From NCBI GenBank assembly GCA_902363515.1, contig CABJAN010000005.1, positions 116,751-180,750 of the forward strand: DNA of 64,000 nucleotides. The letters are read 5' to 3'. The notes under the pieces are model-generated. The model did no database searches and was not told the origin of the DNA. It worked only from the letters and a program-made list of their open reading frames with translations. This DNA is from Bacillota bacterium. GTDB lineage: Bacteria > Bacillota > Clostridia > Lachnospirales > Lachnospiraceae. This document shows positions 8,083 through 16,215 of this stretch, piece by piece; the first letter of the stretch is position 1; the number at the start of each line of letters is the position of its first letter. The position numbers were made by a program, and so were the translations under genes.

Positions 8083-9849
8083 ATGAAGAAATTAGCAGTA
8101 TATATTGAAGAAGTCTTAAAAGAAGCTTTTAAAGCCTGTGAGTATGATGAAAATTTTGCAAAGGTAACGGTTTCTAACCGTCCGGACCTTTGTGAATACC
8201 AGTGTAATGGAGCTATGGCGGCAGCAAAGACCTATCGCAAGGCTCCAATTATGATTGCAGGAAATGTAGTAGAGAAATTACAGGAAAATCCTGTGTTTGA
8301 AAGTGTAGAAGCAGTGAATCCTGGTTTTATTAATCTGAAAGTAAATAAAACATTTCTGGCTGATTATCTGAACCGGATGCTGGCAGACTCCAGACTTTCT
8401 GTGGAAGAAGCCAAGAATCCGAAAACCATTGTCATTGATTACGGTGGACCAAATGTTGCAAAACCTCTTCATGTAGGACATCTGCGTTCTGCAATTATCG
8501 GAGAAAGTATTAAGCGAATGGGACGTTTCCTGGGACATAAGGTGATTGGTGACGTACATCTGGGAGACTGGGGTCTTCAGATGGGATTGATTATTACAGA
8601 ACTGTCTAAGAGAAAACCAGAGCTGGTATACTTTGATGAAAGCTATGAAGGGGAATATCCAAAAGAAGCGCCTTTCACAGTCAGTGAACTGGAAGAAATT
8701 TATCCTACAGCCAGCGGCAAATCCAAAACAGATGAGGCGTACAAAAACGAAGCGCTGGAAGCAACCTTACAGTTGCAGCAGGGCAGAAGAGGTTATCGGG
8801 CTTTGTGGAAACACATTATGGAAGTTTCTGTCAATGACCTGAAGAAAAACTATGCCAAGCTGAAAGTAGATTTTGATTTGTGGATGGGAGAATCTGACGC
8901 AGACGCCTATATACCGGATATGGTAAAATATTTAAAAGATGAGGGATATGCATATGTGGATCAGGGCGCTTTAGTTGTGGATGTAAAAGAAGAATCTGAC
9001 ACCAAGGAAATCCCTCCGTGCATGATTTTGAAATCAGACGGGGCATCCCTTTATAATACTACAGATTTGGCTACCATTGTACAGCGTATGGAAGATTTCC
9101 ATCCGGATGAAATCATTTATGTGGTAGACAAGCGTCAGGAATTGCATTTTATCCAGGTGTTCCGCTGTGCGAAAAAAGCTAATATGGTAGATGAAAATAC
9201 AAAACTTACCTTTGTGGGATTTGGAACCATGAATGGTAAAGATGGCAAGCCTTTTAAAACAAGAGAAGGCGGCGTTATGCGTCTGGAACGTCTCATTGGA
9301 GAAATCAATGAAGAGATGTTCAAGAAAATCGTGGATAACCGCAGTGTAAAAGACGAAAATGCAGAGAAAACCGCACAGATGGTAGGCCTGTCTGCCATTA
9401 AATACGGAGACCTGTCAAACCAGGCATCCAAGGATTATATTTTTGATATTGACCGTTTCACCTCTTTTGAAGGAAATACAGGACCGTATATTCTGTACAC
9501 TATTGTAAGAATTAAGTCTATTTTAAGTCGGTATGTGGAAGATGGAAACAGCCTGGAAGAAGGTGCTATTTACGAAGCAGTCAACAGCAGTGAAAAGAAT
9601 CTGATGCTGGAGCTGGCAAGATTCAATGCTGTGATTGAACCGGCCTTTGAAGAAAAAGCGCCTCACAGAATCTGTTCTTATATTTATGATCTGGCAAATG
9701 CATTTAACAGCTTTTATCATGAAACCAGAATCCTGGGAGAAGAAGATGAAGAAAAGAAAAAATCCTGGATTCGTCTTTTAACCTTAACAAAAGAAGTATT
9801 AGAAACCTGCATTGACCTTCTGGGCTTTGATGCGCCGGAAAGAATGTAA
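8083..9849 (+). CDS. argS: Arginyl-tRNA synthetase
   Basis: 588 aa, normal for the family. Class I synthetase charging tRNA-Arg. It begins with the Arg_tRNA_synt_N (Add-1) domain, has the HIGH signature as HVGHLRSAIIGE in the catalytic domain (after PNVAKPL), the conserved GDVHLGDWGLQ, and an all-alpha DALR anticodon-binding domain at the C-terminus. A canonical KMSKS is absent, as in many ArgRS; the corresponding region reads GKPFKTREGGVMRL. Start ATG 8083 follows GAGTGAGAAG and begins MKKLAVYIEE; the upstream in-frame start at 8008 lies within degV and is rejected. Second gene of the degV-argS operon, with a hairpin terminator behind it. Confidence 0.96.
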   Translation: MKKLAVYIEEVLKEAFKACEYDENFAKVTVSNRPDLCEYQCNGAMAAAKTYRKAPIMIAGNVVEKLQENPVFESVEAVNPGFINLKVNKTFLADYLNRMLADSRLSVEEAKNPKTIVIDYGGPNVAKPLHVGHLRSAIIGESIKRMGRFLGHKVIGDVHLGDWGLQMGLIITELSKRKPELVYFDESYEGEYPKEAPFTVSELEEIYPTASGKSKTDEAYKNEALEATLQLQQGRRGYRALWKHIMEVSVNDLKKNYAKLKVDFDLWMGESDADAYIPDMVKYLKDEGYAYVDQGALVVDVKEESDTKEIPPCMILKSDGASLYNTTDLATIVQRMEDFHPDEIIYVVDKRQELHFIQVFRCAKKANMVDENTKLTFVGFGTMNGKDGKPFKTREGGVMRLERLIGEINEEMFKKIVDNRSVKDENAEKTAQMVGLSAIKYGDLSNQASKDYIFDIDRFTSFEGNTGPYILYTIVRIKSILSRYVEDGNSLEEGAIYEAVNSSEKNLMLELARFNAVIEPAFEEKAPHRICSYIYDLANAFNSFYHETRILGEEDEEKKKSWIRLLTLTKEVLETCIDLLGFDAPERM

Positions 9850-9855
9850 AGAATG

Positions 9856-9877
9856 GGCTGCTGAAAGGCGGCCTTTT
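9856..9877 (+). terminator. Short terminator after argS
   Basis: Stem GGCTGC/GCGGCC (one wobble) with a TGAAAG loop, followed by only four T, 7 nt after the argS stop. Probably a weak terminator; the fbp promoter starts directly after it. Confidence 0.55.
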
Positions 9878-9880
9878 CCA

Positions 9881-9910
9881 TTGTAAAATACAACGTGGAC
9901 ATGGTATGAT
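9881..9910 (+). promoter_or_regulatory. Sigma-A promoter of fbp
   Basis: TTGTAA (9881-9886), an 18-nt spacer and TATGAT (9905-9910), 27 nt before the fbp start codon. Confidence 0.75.
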
Positions 9911-9937
9911 AAGAGAAAAGGTATCGGGGGAACAAAG

Positions 9938-11890
9938 ATGGAAGCTATGAAAGCGAAGTATCTGGAAAAGATGTCAGAGCTGTATCCCACAATTGCCAAA
10001 GCATCCACAGAAATCATTAATCTTCAGGCAATTTTAAATCTGCCCAAGGGCACAGAACATTATATCAGTGATATTCATGGGGAATATGAGGCTTTTTCTC
10101 ATGTGCTGAAAAACGGTTCCGGCTCTGTGCGGAGAAAAATCGATCAGGTTTTTGGACATACCATGAGCCAGCAAGATAAAAAAAGTCTGGCAACCTTGAT
10201 TTATTATCCAAAAGAAAAAATGGCTCTGGTGAAAAAACAGGAAAAGGATATGGAGGAGTGGTATAAAATCAGCCTGTACCGGCTGATTGAGGTGTGTAAG
10301 AAAACTGCCTCTAAATACACTCGTTCCAAGGTGCGCAAGGCATTGCCGGAGGATTTTGCTTATGTCATTGAGGAATTAATGACAGAGCGGGGAGATATTA
10401 CGGATAAGGAGTCTTACTATGAGCAAATTATTCATACGATTATTAGCATTGGCCGGGCAGAAGAATGCATTATTGCTCTTAGCGAACTGATTCAAAGACT
10501 GGTTGTGGATCATCTTCATATTTTGGGAGATATCTATGACAGAGGACCGGGACCGCATCAGATTATGGATAAGCTGGAGGGTTATCATTCTCTGGATATT
10601 CAGTGGGGAAATCATGATATCCTCTGGATGGGTGCAGCGGCAGGGCAGTCCAGTTGTGTGGCTACGGTAGTGAGGATTTGCGCCAGATATGGAAATTTGG
10701 ATATTTTAGAAGAGGGCTATGGCATTAATCTGTTGCCTCTGGCTACTTTTGCCATGACTTATTATAAGGATGATCCTTGCGCCTGTTTTAAAATGAAAGG
10801 GCATCAGGAACCAAATCCTGCGGAGCAGGAAATGAACCAGAAAATGCACAAAGCTATTACAGTGATTCAGTTTAAGCTGGAAGGAAAGCTTCTCATGCGT
10901 CGAAAAGAATTTGGTATGGCGGATCGGGCGCTTCTTGATGAAATTGATTACACAGAAGGGACTGTGCGGCTGGGATATCAGACTTACCCTATGTTGGACT
11001 GCTTTTTCCCTACCATTGACCCGGAGAATCCCTATGAGCTTACCAGAGAGGAGCAGGAGGTTGTGGATCGTCTGGTTTTTGCTTTTGTAAACTGCGAAAA
11101 ACTCCAGAGACATATGCAGCTTTTATTAAAAAAGGGAAGTCTGTATAAAATATACAATCATAATCTGCTGTATCACGGTTGCATTCCGCTAAATGAGGAT
11201 GGCAGTTTTAAGGAAATCCAGGTGTATGGAAAATCTTACAAAGGAAAAGCCCTCTATGATGTGCTGGATTCTTATGTGCGGAAAGCTTTTGTGGCAGTAA
11301 ACGAAGAAGAACGGGAGAAGGGCAGGGATATTCTGTGGTTTATCTGGAGCAGTCCTAACTCACCTTTATTTGGAAAAAATAAAATGGCTACCTTTGAGCG
11401 GTATTTTCTGGAGGCAAAAGAAACTCACGAAGAAAAGAAAAATCCGTATTATTATTTTCTGGAAAAGGAAGAGACAGCAAATAGAATCCTGGAGGAATTT
11501 CAGGTTACAGGAGACTGCCGGCATATTGTGAATGGTCATGTTCCGGTTCATCATACCGAAGGAGAGAGTCCGATTAAATGCGGAGGGAAAATTCTGGTGA
11601 TTGACGGCGGATTTTCCAGGGCTTATCAAAAAGAAACCGGGATTGCAGGGTATACTTTGATTTATAATTCCTGGGGGATGATTCTGGCCGCTCACGAACC
11701 TTTTACTTCTACCAGCGATGCCATAAGTAAAGAAAGCGACATTTTGTCTGACAGTATTTTAGTGAGACGTGTCATACAGCGAAAAACCGTAGGGGAAACA
11801 GATACAGGAGTAAAATTAAAAGAAAGGATTGCAGACCTGCAGGAACTTTTAGAAGCTTACAGAAATGGTCTGCTGATGGAAAGACTATGA
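9938..11890 (+). CDS. fbp: Fructose-1,6-bisphosphatase, class III
   Basis: 650 aa, close to the roughly 640-670 aa typical of class III FBPases. It hydrolyses fructose-1,6-bisphosphate to fructose-6-phosphate in gluconeogenesis. It belongs to the calcineurin-like phosphoesterase superfamily: metal ligands are visible in YISDIHGEYEAF, HILGDIYDRGPGP, WGNHDILWMG and, near the C-terminus, HIVNGHVPVHHTEGESP. Start ATG 9938 follows GGGGGAAC. A 4-bp overlap (ATGA) couples it to the downstream esterase. Own promoter upstream. No frameshift or truncation seen. Confidence 0.95.
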   Translation: MEAMKAKYLEKMSELYPTIAKASTEIINLQAILNLPKGTEHYISDIHGEYEAFSHVLKNGSGSVRRKIDQVFGHTMSQQDKKSLATLIYYPKEKMALVKKQEKDMEEWYKISLYRLIEVCKKTASKYTRSKVRKALPEDFAYVIEELMTERGDITDKESYYEQIIHTIISIGRAEECIIALSELIQRLVVDHLHILGDIYDRGPGPHQIMDKLEGYHSLDIQWGNHDILWMGAAAGQSSCVATVVRICARYGNLDILEEGYGINLLPLATFAMTYYKDDPCACFKMKGHQEPNPAEQEMNQKMHKAITVIQFKLEGKLLMRRKEFGMADRALLDEIDYTEGTVRLGYQTYPMLDCFFPTIDPENPYELTREEQEVVDRLVFAFVNCEKLQRHMQLLLKKGSLYKIYNHNLLYHGCIPLNEDGSFKEIQVYGKSYKGKALYDVLDSYVRKAFVAVNEEEREKGRDILWFIWSSPNSPLFGKNKMATFERYFLEAKETHEEKKNPYYYFLEKEETANRILEEFQVTGDCRHIVNGHVPVHHTEGESPIKCGGKILVIDGGFSRAYQKETGIAGYTLIYNSWGMILAAHEPFTSTSDAISKESDILSDSILVRRVIQRKTVGETDTGVKLKERIADLQELLEAYRNGLLMERL

Positions 11891-12711
11891 TTCAGGAACG
11901 TATTAAAATTCAAGTGCAGGGGTCTGAGGACTATGCACATCTGGACACTTATATTTTAGGAAACTATCTGGATGATGAACCAAATCCCAGAAAACCACTG
12001 GTTTTAATCTGTCCGGGAGGAGCTTACAGGATGACCTCCAACCGGGAAGCAGAACCCATTGCCCTGCAGTTTAACAGCATAGGCTATCATGCAGCAGTGC
12101 TGCGTTATTCCTGCAAACCGGCAGTGTACCCCACAGCTTTGCTGGAAGTGGCAAAAAGTGTGCAGCTTATAAGAGAAAAGGGAGAAGAGTGGGGAATTGA
12201 TACAGAAAAAATCCTGGTTATGGGATTTTCGGCAGGAGGTCATCTGGCTGCCAGCTACGGTGTGTTCTGGAAAGAACTGGAGGAGAACCTCAATGAGGAA
12301 GTGCGTGGCATATCCCTGCAGCCGAATGGGCTGATTCTCTGTTATCCGGTTATCAGCAGTCAGGATGCCATTGCACATACAGATAGTATTCAAAATCTGC
12401 TGGGAAGTCAGTATGAGGAAAAAAGAGAAAAGTTATCTTTGGAAAATCAGGTGGGTGACTGGGTTCCAAAGACGTTTATATGGCATACTTTTGATGATGA
12501 TACGGTACCATTCTGGAATTCCATGGTTTTTGTGGAAGCTCTGGGAAAAGCCAATGTTCCGGTAGAATTCCATTTATATCCTAAAGGAGCCCACGGTCTG
12601 TCTCTGGCAACCAAGAGCATACAGCGGACAGATGGCAGCGGAGTGGAGCCCGGCTGTCAAAGCTGGATGCCGCTTTTGCTTCAGTGGATTCAGAGAAACT
12701 TTGGATTTTAG
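11887..12711 (+). CDS. Alpha/beta hydrolase, acetyl-esterase-like (BD-FAE/Axe family)
   Basis: 274 aa. Intracellular carbohydrate-esterase-like hydrolase: oxyanion region CPGGAYRMTSNREAEP, nucleophile elbow GFSAGGHLAASY, acid in WHTFDDDTVP and catalytic His in PKGAHGLSL form the full Ser-Asp-His triad. Relatives include acetyl-xylan and acetyl-oligosaccharide esterases and 'endo-1,4-beta-xylanase B-like' esterases that deacetylate imported oligosaccharides. There is no signal peptide, so it acts in the cytoplasm. The start codon overlaps the fbp stop by 4 bp, so it is translationally coupled to gluconeogenesis, an unusual pairing whose purpose is unclear. Confidence 0.88.
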   Translation: MIQERIKIQVQGSEDYAHLDTYILGNYLDDEPNPRKPLVLICPGGAYRMTSNREAEPIALQFNSIGYHAAVLRYSCKPAVYPTALLEVAKSVQLIREKGEEWGIDTEKILVMGFSAGGHLAASYGVFWKELEENLNEEVRGISLQPNGLILCYPVISSQDAIAHTDSIQNLLGSQYEEKREKLSLENQVGDWVPKTFIWHTFDDDTVPFWNSMVFVEALGKANVPVEFHLYPKGAHGLSLATKSIQRTDGSGVEPGCQSWMPLLLQWIQRNFGF

Positions 12712-12731
12712 GGGATTTTAGAAAAAAGTCC

Positions 12732-12761
12732 TTGCAATAAGAGAAAAATATGTGGTATAAT
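12732..12761 (+). promoter_or_regulatory. Sigma-A promoter of rpsB
   Basis: TTGCAA (12732-12737), 18-nt spacer, perfect TATAAT (12756-12761). It leaves a 5' UTR of about 113 nt before rpsB. Confidence 0.85.
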
Positions 12762-12767
12762 ACTCAC

Positions 12768-12880
12768 GTTGCGAGTGTAACAAAATAACCACGCCTGTGA
12801 ATTCCAATGGACGGTGCTAGAAAACAGAGTCCCGGCGGTGTAGAAGCAGGTGGAAGTGTAAACCAAAAGGAGAGAAAAAA
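12768..12880 (+). promoter_or_regulatory. Structured 5' leader of rpsB (candidate autoregulatory RNA)
   Basis: About 113 nt of transcribed leader lies between promoter and start codon. A small hairpin could form at the very 5' end (CTC...GAG, 12763-12775). A larger element is closed by CCAC-GC-CTG (12789-12797) pairing with CAGGTGG (12847-12853), enclosing GACGGTGCTAG and CCGGCGGTG. The RBS AAAGGAGAG follows directly. Position and size fit a ribosomal-protein leader bound by S2, but I cannot match it to a named RNA family. Confidence 0.5.
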
Positions 12881-13624
12881 ATGAGCGTTATTTCAATGAA
12901 ACAGTTACTGGAAGCAGGTGTTCATTTCGGACATCAGACAAGAAGATGGAACCCTAAAATGGCTCCGTACATCTACACAGAAAGAAATGGTATCTATATC
13001 ATCGACTTACAGAAATCTGTAGGTATGGTTGATGATGCTTACAAAGCAATCGCTGATATCGCTGCTGACGGTGGTACAATTCTGTTCGTAGGAACCAAAA
13101 AACAGGCTCAGGATGCAATCCAGACAGAAGCTGAAAGATGCGGAATGTACTATGTAAACGAAAGATGGTTAGGCGGTATGCTGACAAACTTCAAGACCAT
13201 CCAGAGCAGAATTGCAAGATTAAAAGAAATCGAAGCTATGGAAAGTGACGGAACATTCGATGTTCTGCCTAAGAAAGAAGTTATCCAGTTAAAGAAAGAA
13301 ATGGACAAACTTCAGAAAAACCTTGGCGGAATCAAAGAAATGAAGAAACTTCCAGATGCAATCTTCATCGTAGATCCAAAGAAAGAAAGAATCTGTGTAC
13401 AGGAAGCTCATACATTAGGTATTCCGTTAATCGGTATTGCTGATACAAACTGTGACCCAGAAGAATTAGATTACGTTATCCCAGGTAACGATGATGCTAT
13501 CAGAGCAGTAAAATTAATCGTTTCCAAAATGGCAGATGCTGTTATCGAAGCAAACCAGGGTGAAGCTGCTGACGCTGAAGAAATCTTCACAGAAGAAACA
13601 GAAGAAGCTGCAGTAGAAGAGTAA
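12881..13624 (+). CDS. rpsB: 30S ribosomal protein S2
   Basis: 247 aa. S2 is a late-assembling protein at the head-body junction of the small subunit. The family signatures [14 protein letters not shown] (start) and [14 protein letters not shown] (middle), plus [25 protein letters not shown], are present. The C-terminus carries an acidic extension rich in Glu and Ala. Codon use is strongly biased (AAA, GAA, GTA, ATC), as expected for a highly expressed gene. It forms an operon with tsf behind a structured leader. Confidence 0.98.
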   Translation: MSVISMKQLLEAGVHFGHQTRRWNPKMAPYIYTERNGIYIIDLQKSVGMVDDAYKAIADIAADGGTILFVGTKKQAQDAIQTEAERCGMYYVNERWLGGMLTNFKTIQSRIARLKEIEAMESDGTFDVLPKKEVIQLKKEMDKLQKNLGGIKEMKKLPDAIFIVDPKKERICVQEAHTLGIPLIGIADTNCDPEELDYVIPGNDDAIRAVKLIVSKMADAVIEANQGEAADAEEIFTEETEEAAVEE

Positions 13625-13638
13625 GATTTGAATAACGG

Positions 13639-13670
13639 TTGGGAGCACAGCGTTTAAGCAGTGTTCCCAA
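13639..13670 (+). other. Hairpin in the rpsB-tsf intergenic region
   Basis: A 10-bp stem (TTGGGAGCAC pairing with GTGTTCCCAA, one wobble) with a 12-nt loop, 42 nt before tsf and without a T-run. Likely an mRNA-processing or attenuation hairpin adjusting the tsf to rpsB ratio rather than a full terminator. Confidence 0.6.
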
Positions 13671-13711
13671 TATCCTGAAACAATAGAAAAATAAACAGGA
13701 GGAACCATAAC

Positions 13712-14650
13712 ATGGCTATCACAGCAAGCAAAGTAAAAGAATTAAGAGAAATGACAGGCGCTGGTATGATGGACTGTAAGAAAGCTCTTACAGCTACAGA
13801 CGGCGATATGGATAAAGCAGTTGAGTTTTTAAGAGAAAAAGGTCTGGCTACAGCTCAGAAAAAAGCTGGACGTATTGCAGCAGAAGGTCTTTGCAAAACT
13901 TTAGTTTCCGCTGACGAAAAGAGCGCAGTTGTTGTAGAAGTAAATGCAGAAACAGACTTTGTTGCTAAGAACGAAAAATTCCAGGACTATGTAGCTCAGG
14001 TTGCAGAAGCTGCTATGGAAACAGAAGCAGCTACAACAGAAGACTTCATGGCTTCTGCATGGAAATTCGACGCTGAAAAAACTGTACAGGAAGCATTATC
14101 TGCTCAGATTGCAGTTATCGGCGAAAACATGAACATCAGAAGATTCCAGAAAGTAACAGAAGAAAACGGATTTGTTGCTTCTTATACACATATGGGCGGA
14201 AAAATCGGCGTATTAGTAGACGTAGAGACAGATGTTGTAAATGATGCAGTAAAAGAAATGGCCAGAAACGTAGCTATGCAGATTGCAGCTTTAAAACCAG
14301 AGTACACAAACAGTTCTGAAGTAAGCGCAGACTACATTGCACATGAAAAAGAAATCTTGCTGGCTCAGATTATGAACGATCCAAAAGAATCCCAGAAACC
14401 AGAAAAAGTTATTCAGGGTATGATTAACGGACGTATCAACAAAGAACTGAAAGAAATCTGCCTCTTAGACCAGACATACGTAAAAGCAGAAGACGGAAAA
14501 CAGTCTGTTGCTAAATACGTAGAAGAAGTTGCTAAGGCAAATGGCGCTAACGTAACAATCAAAGGATTTGTTCGTTTTGAAACAGGTGAAGGTCTGGAGA
14601 AAAAGAACGAAGACTTTGCTGCAGAAGTTGCTGCACAGATGGGAAACTAA
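13712..14650 (+). CDS. tsf: Translation elongation factor Ts
   Basis: 312 aa. EF-Ts is the nucleotide exchange factor for EF-Tu. The N-terminal UBA-like domain (VKELREMTGAGMMDCKKAL) and signature 2 region (VVVEVNAETDFVAKNEKF with the TDFV motif contacting EF-Tu) are intact, as is the dimerisation/coiled-coil part. Highly biased codon use. RBS AGGAGGAACCATAAC. A strong terminator follows, so pyrH and frr, which often follow tsf in Firmicutes, are not in this operon. Confidence 0.98.
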   Translation: MAITASKVKELREMTGAGMMDCKKALTATDGDMDKAVEFLREKGLATAQKKAGRIAAEGLCKTLVSADEKSAVVVEVNAETDFVAKNEKFQDYVAQVAEAAMETEAATTEDFMASAWKFDAEKTVQEALSAQIAVIGENMNIRRFQKVTEENGFVASYTHMGGKIGVLVDVETDVVNDAVKEMARNVAMQIAALKPEYTNSSEVSADYIAHEKEILLAQIMNDPKESQKPEKVIQGMINGRINKELKEICLLDQTYVKAEDGKQSVAKYVEEVAKANGANVTIKGFVRFETGEGLEKKNEDFAAEVAAQMGN

Positions 14651-14697
14651 TTCCTGATTCTAACAAGTTATCATAACTTAATAAAGCTTATTAAAAT

Positions 14698-14727
14698 CCC
14701 AGAAAACCTAGTGTTTCTGGGGTTTTT
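14698..14727 (+). terminator. Intrinsic terminator of rpsB-tsf
   Basis: Perfect 8-bp stem CCCAGAAA/TTTCTGGG, 8-nt loop, then G and five T, 47 nt after the tsf stop. Confidence 0.9.
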
Positions 14728-14761
14728 CACGTCTAAGGCACTTCTTGTAAATGCCAAAGAC

Positions 14762-14803
14762 AAGAAAAAGAAAAACGCCATAATCCCAAAGTGATTACAG
14801 CGT
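14762..14803 (-). terminator. Intrinsic terminator of the HxlR regulator gene
   Basis: Read on the minus strand: ACGC-TG-TAATC pairs with GATTA-TG-GCGT (symmetric internal loop), followed by a long T-rich tail (TTTTTCTTTTTC). It sits 36 nt after the regulator's stop. Confidence 0.8.
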
Positions 14804-14839
14804 ATTCGACCATATAAATTCAATTTTTATTTAAGGATT

Positions 14840-15166
14840 TTAATTCAGATTATTTTCTCCCCATTGTTTCATAAATTCTAAGACAGGCATAAAACTTTTG
14901 CCAAGTTCGGTCAATGAATATTCTACTCGGGGTGGGACTTCCTTGTAGTCAAAACGGGAAATAAAACCGTCTGCTTCCAGTTCACGCAACTGCTTTGTCA
15001 GAGAGGATTCTGTTATATCTCCGATGTGTCGGCGTAGTTCTCCAAACCGTTGTATATTTTGAAATCCAATATAATAAAGTATTTCAATTTTCCATTTTCC
15101 GCCTAAGATTTTTTGAATTGTAGAAACAGTGGCACAGCGCTCAATCGACATTTGGCTTTTCTTCAT
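14840..15166 (-). CDS. HxlR-family transcriptional regulator
   Basis: 108 aa winged-helix protein of the HxlR/YodB type. Seen: the N-terminal Cys (IERCATVSTIQ, residue 11) at the place of the redox-sensing Cys in HypR and YodB, the family signature ILGGKWKIEILYYI, FGELRRHIGDITESSLTKQLRELEADGFI (recognition helix) and PPRVEYSLTELG (wing). HxlR regulators typically respond to electrophiles or oxidants and repress a neighbouring gene. This one is divergent from two tandem radical-SAM genes, with a GTAC-type palindrome between them, so it likely controls them and itself. Confidence 0.9.
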   Translation of the reverse strand: MKKSQMSIERCATVSTIQKILGGKWKIEILYYIGFQNIQRFGELRRHIGDITESSLTKQLRELEADGFISRFDYKEVPPRVEYSLTELGKSFMPVLEFMKQWGENNLN

Positions 15167-15189
15167 GTATTACCCCTCCAATCAATTAC

Positions 15190-15218
15190 AATATATCATT
15201 CCTACAATCAAAAATCAA
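15190..15218 (-). promoter_or_regulatory. Promoter of the HxlR gene
   Basis: Minus strand TTGATT (15213-15218), 17-nt spacer, TATATT (15190-15195), 24 nt before the start codon. Confidence 0.65.
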
Positions 15219-15228
15219 TGTACTATAA

Positions 15229-15269
15229 AAAAGTACAGTACTTTTCAAACAAGTGTACGGTGATATAAT
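15229..15269 (+). promoter_or_regulatory. Radical-SAM operon promoter with candidate HxlR operator
   Basis: A perfect palindrome AAAAGTAC-A-GTACTTTT (15229-15245) overlaps the -35 position of a promoter with extended -10 TGATATAAT (TATAAT 15264-15269). Further GTAC half-sites flank it (15220-15223 and 15255-15258). GTAC-containing palindromes are typical targets of HxlR-type repressors, so repression by the divergent regulator is likely. Confidence 0.7.
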
Positions 15270-15300
15270 GAGGATAGCAAGGGAGAAAGGAGAGATTTTC

Positions 15301-16200
15301 ATGCACTATACAGGAACGATTTGGCGACCGCCTTATGAAGCGTCCTCACTGCTTTTGGAAGTAACGGCAGGCTGTACACATCATCAATGTAAATTCTGCA
15401 CTTTATATGACGATTTACCGTTTAAGTTCAGAATGACACCTATGGAGGATATTGAAGCCGATTTAAAGGAAGCTAAAGGACAATTTCGCATATGGATTGG
15501 TCATAAAATATCCCGTACTTTTTTAACAGGGGCAAATCCCTTTGTCTTAAAGGCTTCCCGTTTAATTGAAATTTCAGACCTGATACGGCGGTATTTTCCA
15601 ACGAATCAATCAATCGGGTGCTTTTCAAGAATTACAGATATTACATTAAAAACAGACGAGGAACTTTTGCAGTTAAAAAATACAGGATATGATGGCTTGA
15701 CCATTGGAATCGAAACGGGTGATGACGAAGCCTTAACTTTTATGCACAAGGGATACACTTCAAATGATATTGTCCTCCAATGTCAGCGTTTGGATAGAGC
15801 AGGTATCAGCTATAACTTTTTTTATCTTACAGGAGTATCCGGTGCAGGAAAAGGAGAGGCAGGAGCAAAAAAAACAGCGGAGGTATGCAATCAACTGCAC
15901 CCTCAAATCATAGGCGCAAATATGCTTACCATCTATCAAAACTCTGAATTATATGAGGAAATTCAAAAAGGAAACTGGAAAGAAGAACAGGAAATCGAGA
16001 AATACAGGGAATTGAAAACTTTAGTCGAACATTTGAATATTCCTGTCTGGTTTGCCGCCGGAGGTGCTTCAAATGCTATTCCCATTCAAGGTACACTGCC
16101 AAGAGATACCAGGAAAGTTATTTCTGTCTTGGAACGAATTATTAGCAGTGTTGATGAAAATGAATTGCGAGATTATAGAAAAAATCTCCGGCATTTATAA
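15301..16200 (+). CDS. Radical SAM protein (paralog 1)
   Basis: 299 aa from ATG 15301 after AAAGGAGAG; an upstream in-frame ATG at 15253 lies within the promoter. The 4Fe-4S/SAM-binding cysteines are in AGCTHHQCKFCTLY, spaced CX4CX2C instead of the canonical CX3CX2C; the same spacing occurs in other COG1032-like radical SAM proteins. Later features fit the partial TIM barrel: FLTGANPF, GLTIGIETGDDEAL (SAM-contact Gly-Glu strand), FFYLTGVSGAGKGEAG. The substrate is unknown. It forms a two-gene operon with a close paralog sharing the WRPPYEASS opening, so the products may form a heterodimer or act in sequence. Confidence 0.88.
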   Translation: MHYTGTIWRPPYEASSLLLEVTAGCTHHQCKFCTLYDDLPFKFRMTPMEDIEADLKEAKGQFRIWIGHKISRTFLTGANPFVLKASRLIEISDLIRRYFPTNQSIGCFSRITDITLKTDEELLQLKNTGYDGLTIGIETGDDEALTFMHKGYTSNDIVLQCQRLDRAGISYNFFYLTGVSGAGKGEAGAKKTAEVCNQLHPQIIGANMLTIYQNSELYEEIQKGNWKEEQEIEKYRELKTLVEHLNIPVWFAAGGASNAIPIQGTLPRDTRKVISVLERIISSVDENELRDYRKNLRHL

Positions 16201-16215
16201 AGGAGGAATCCAATA

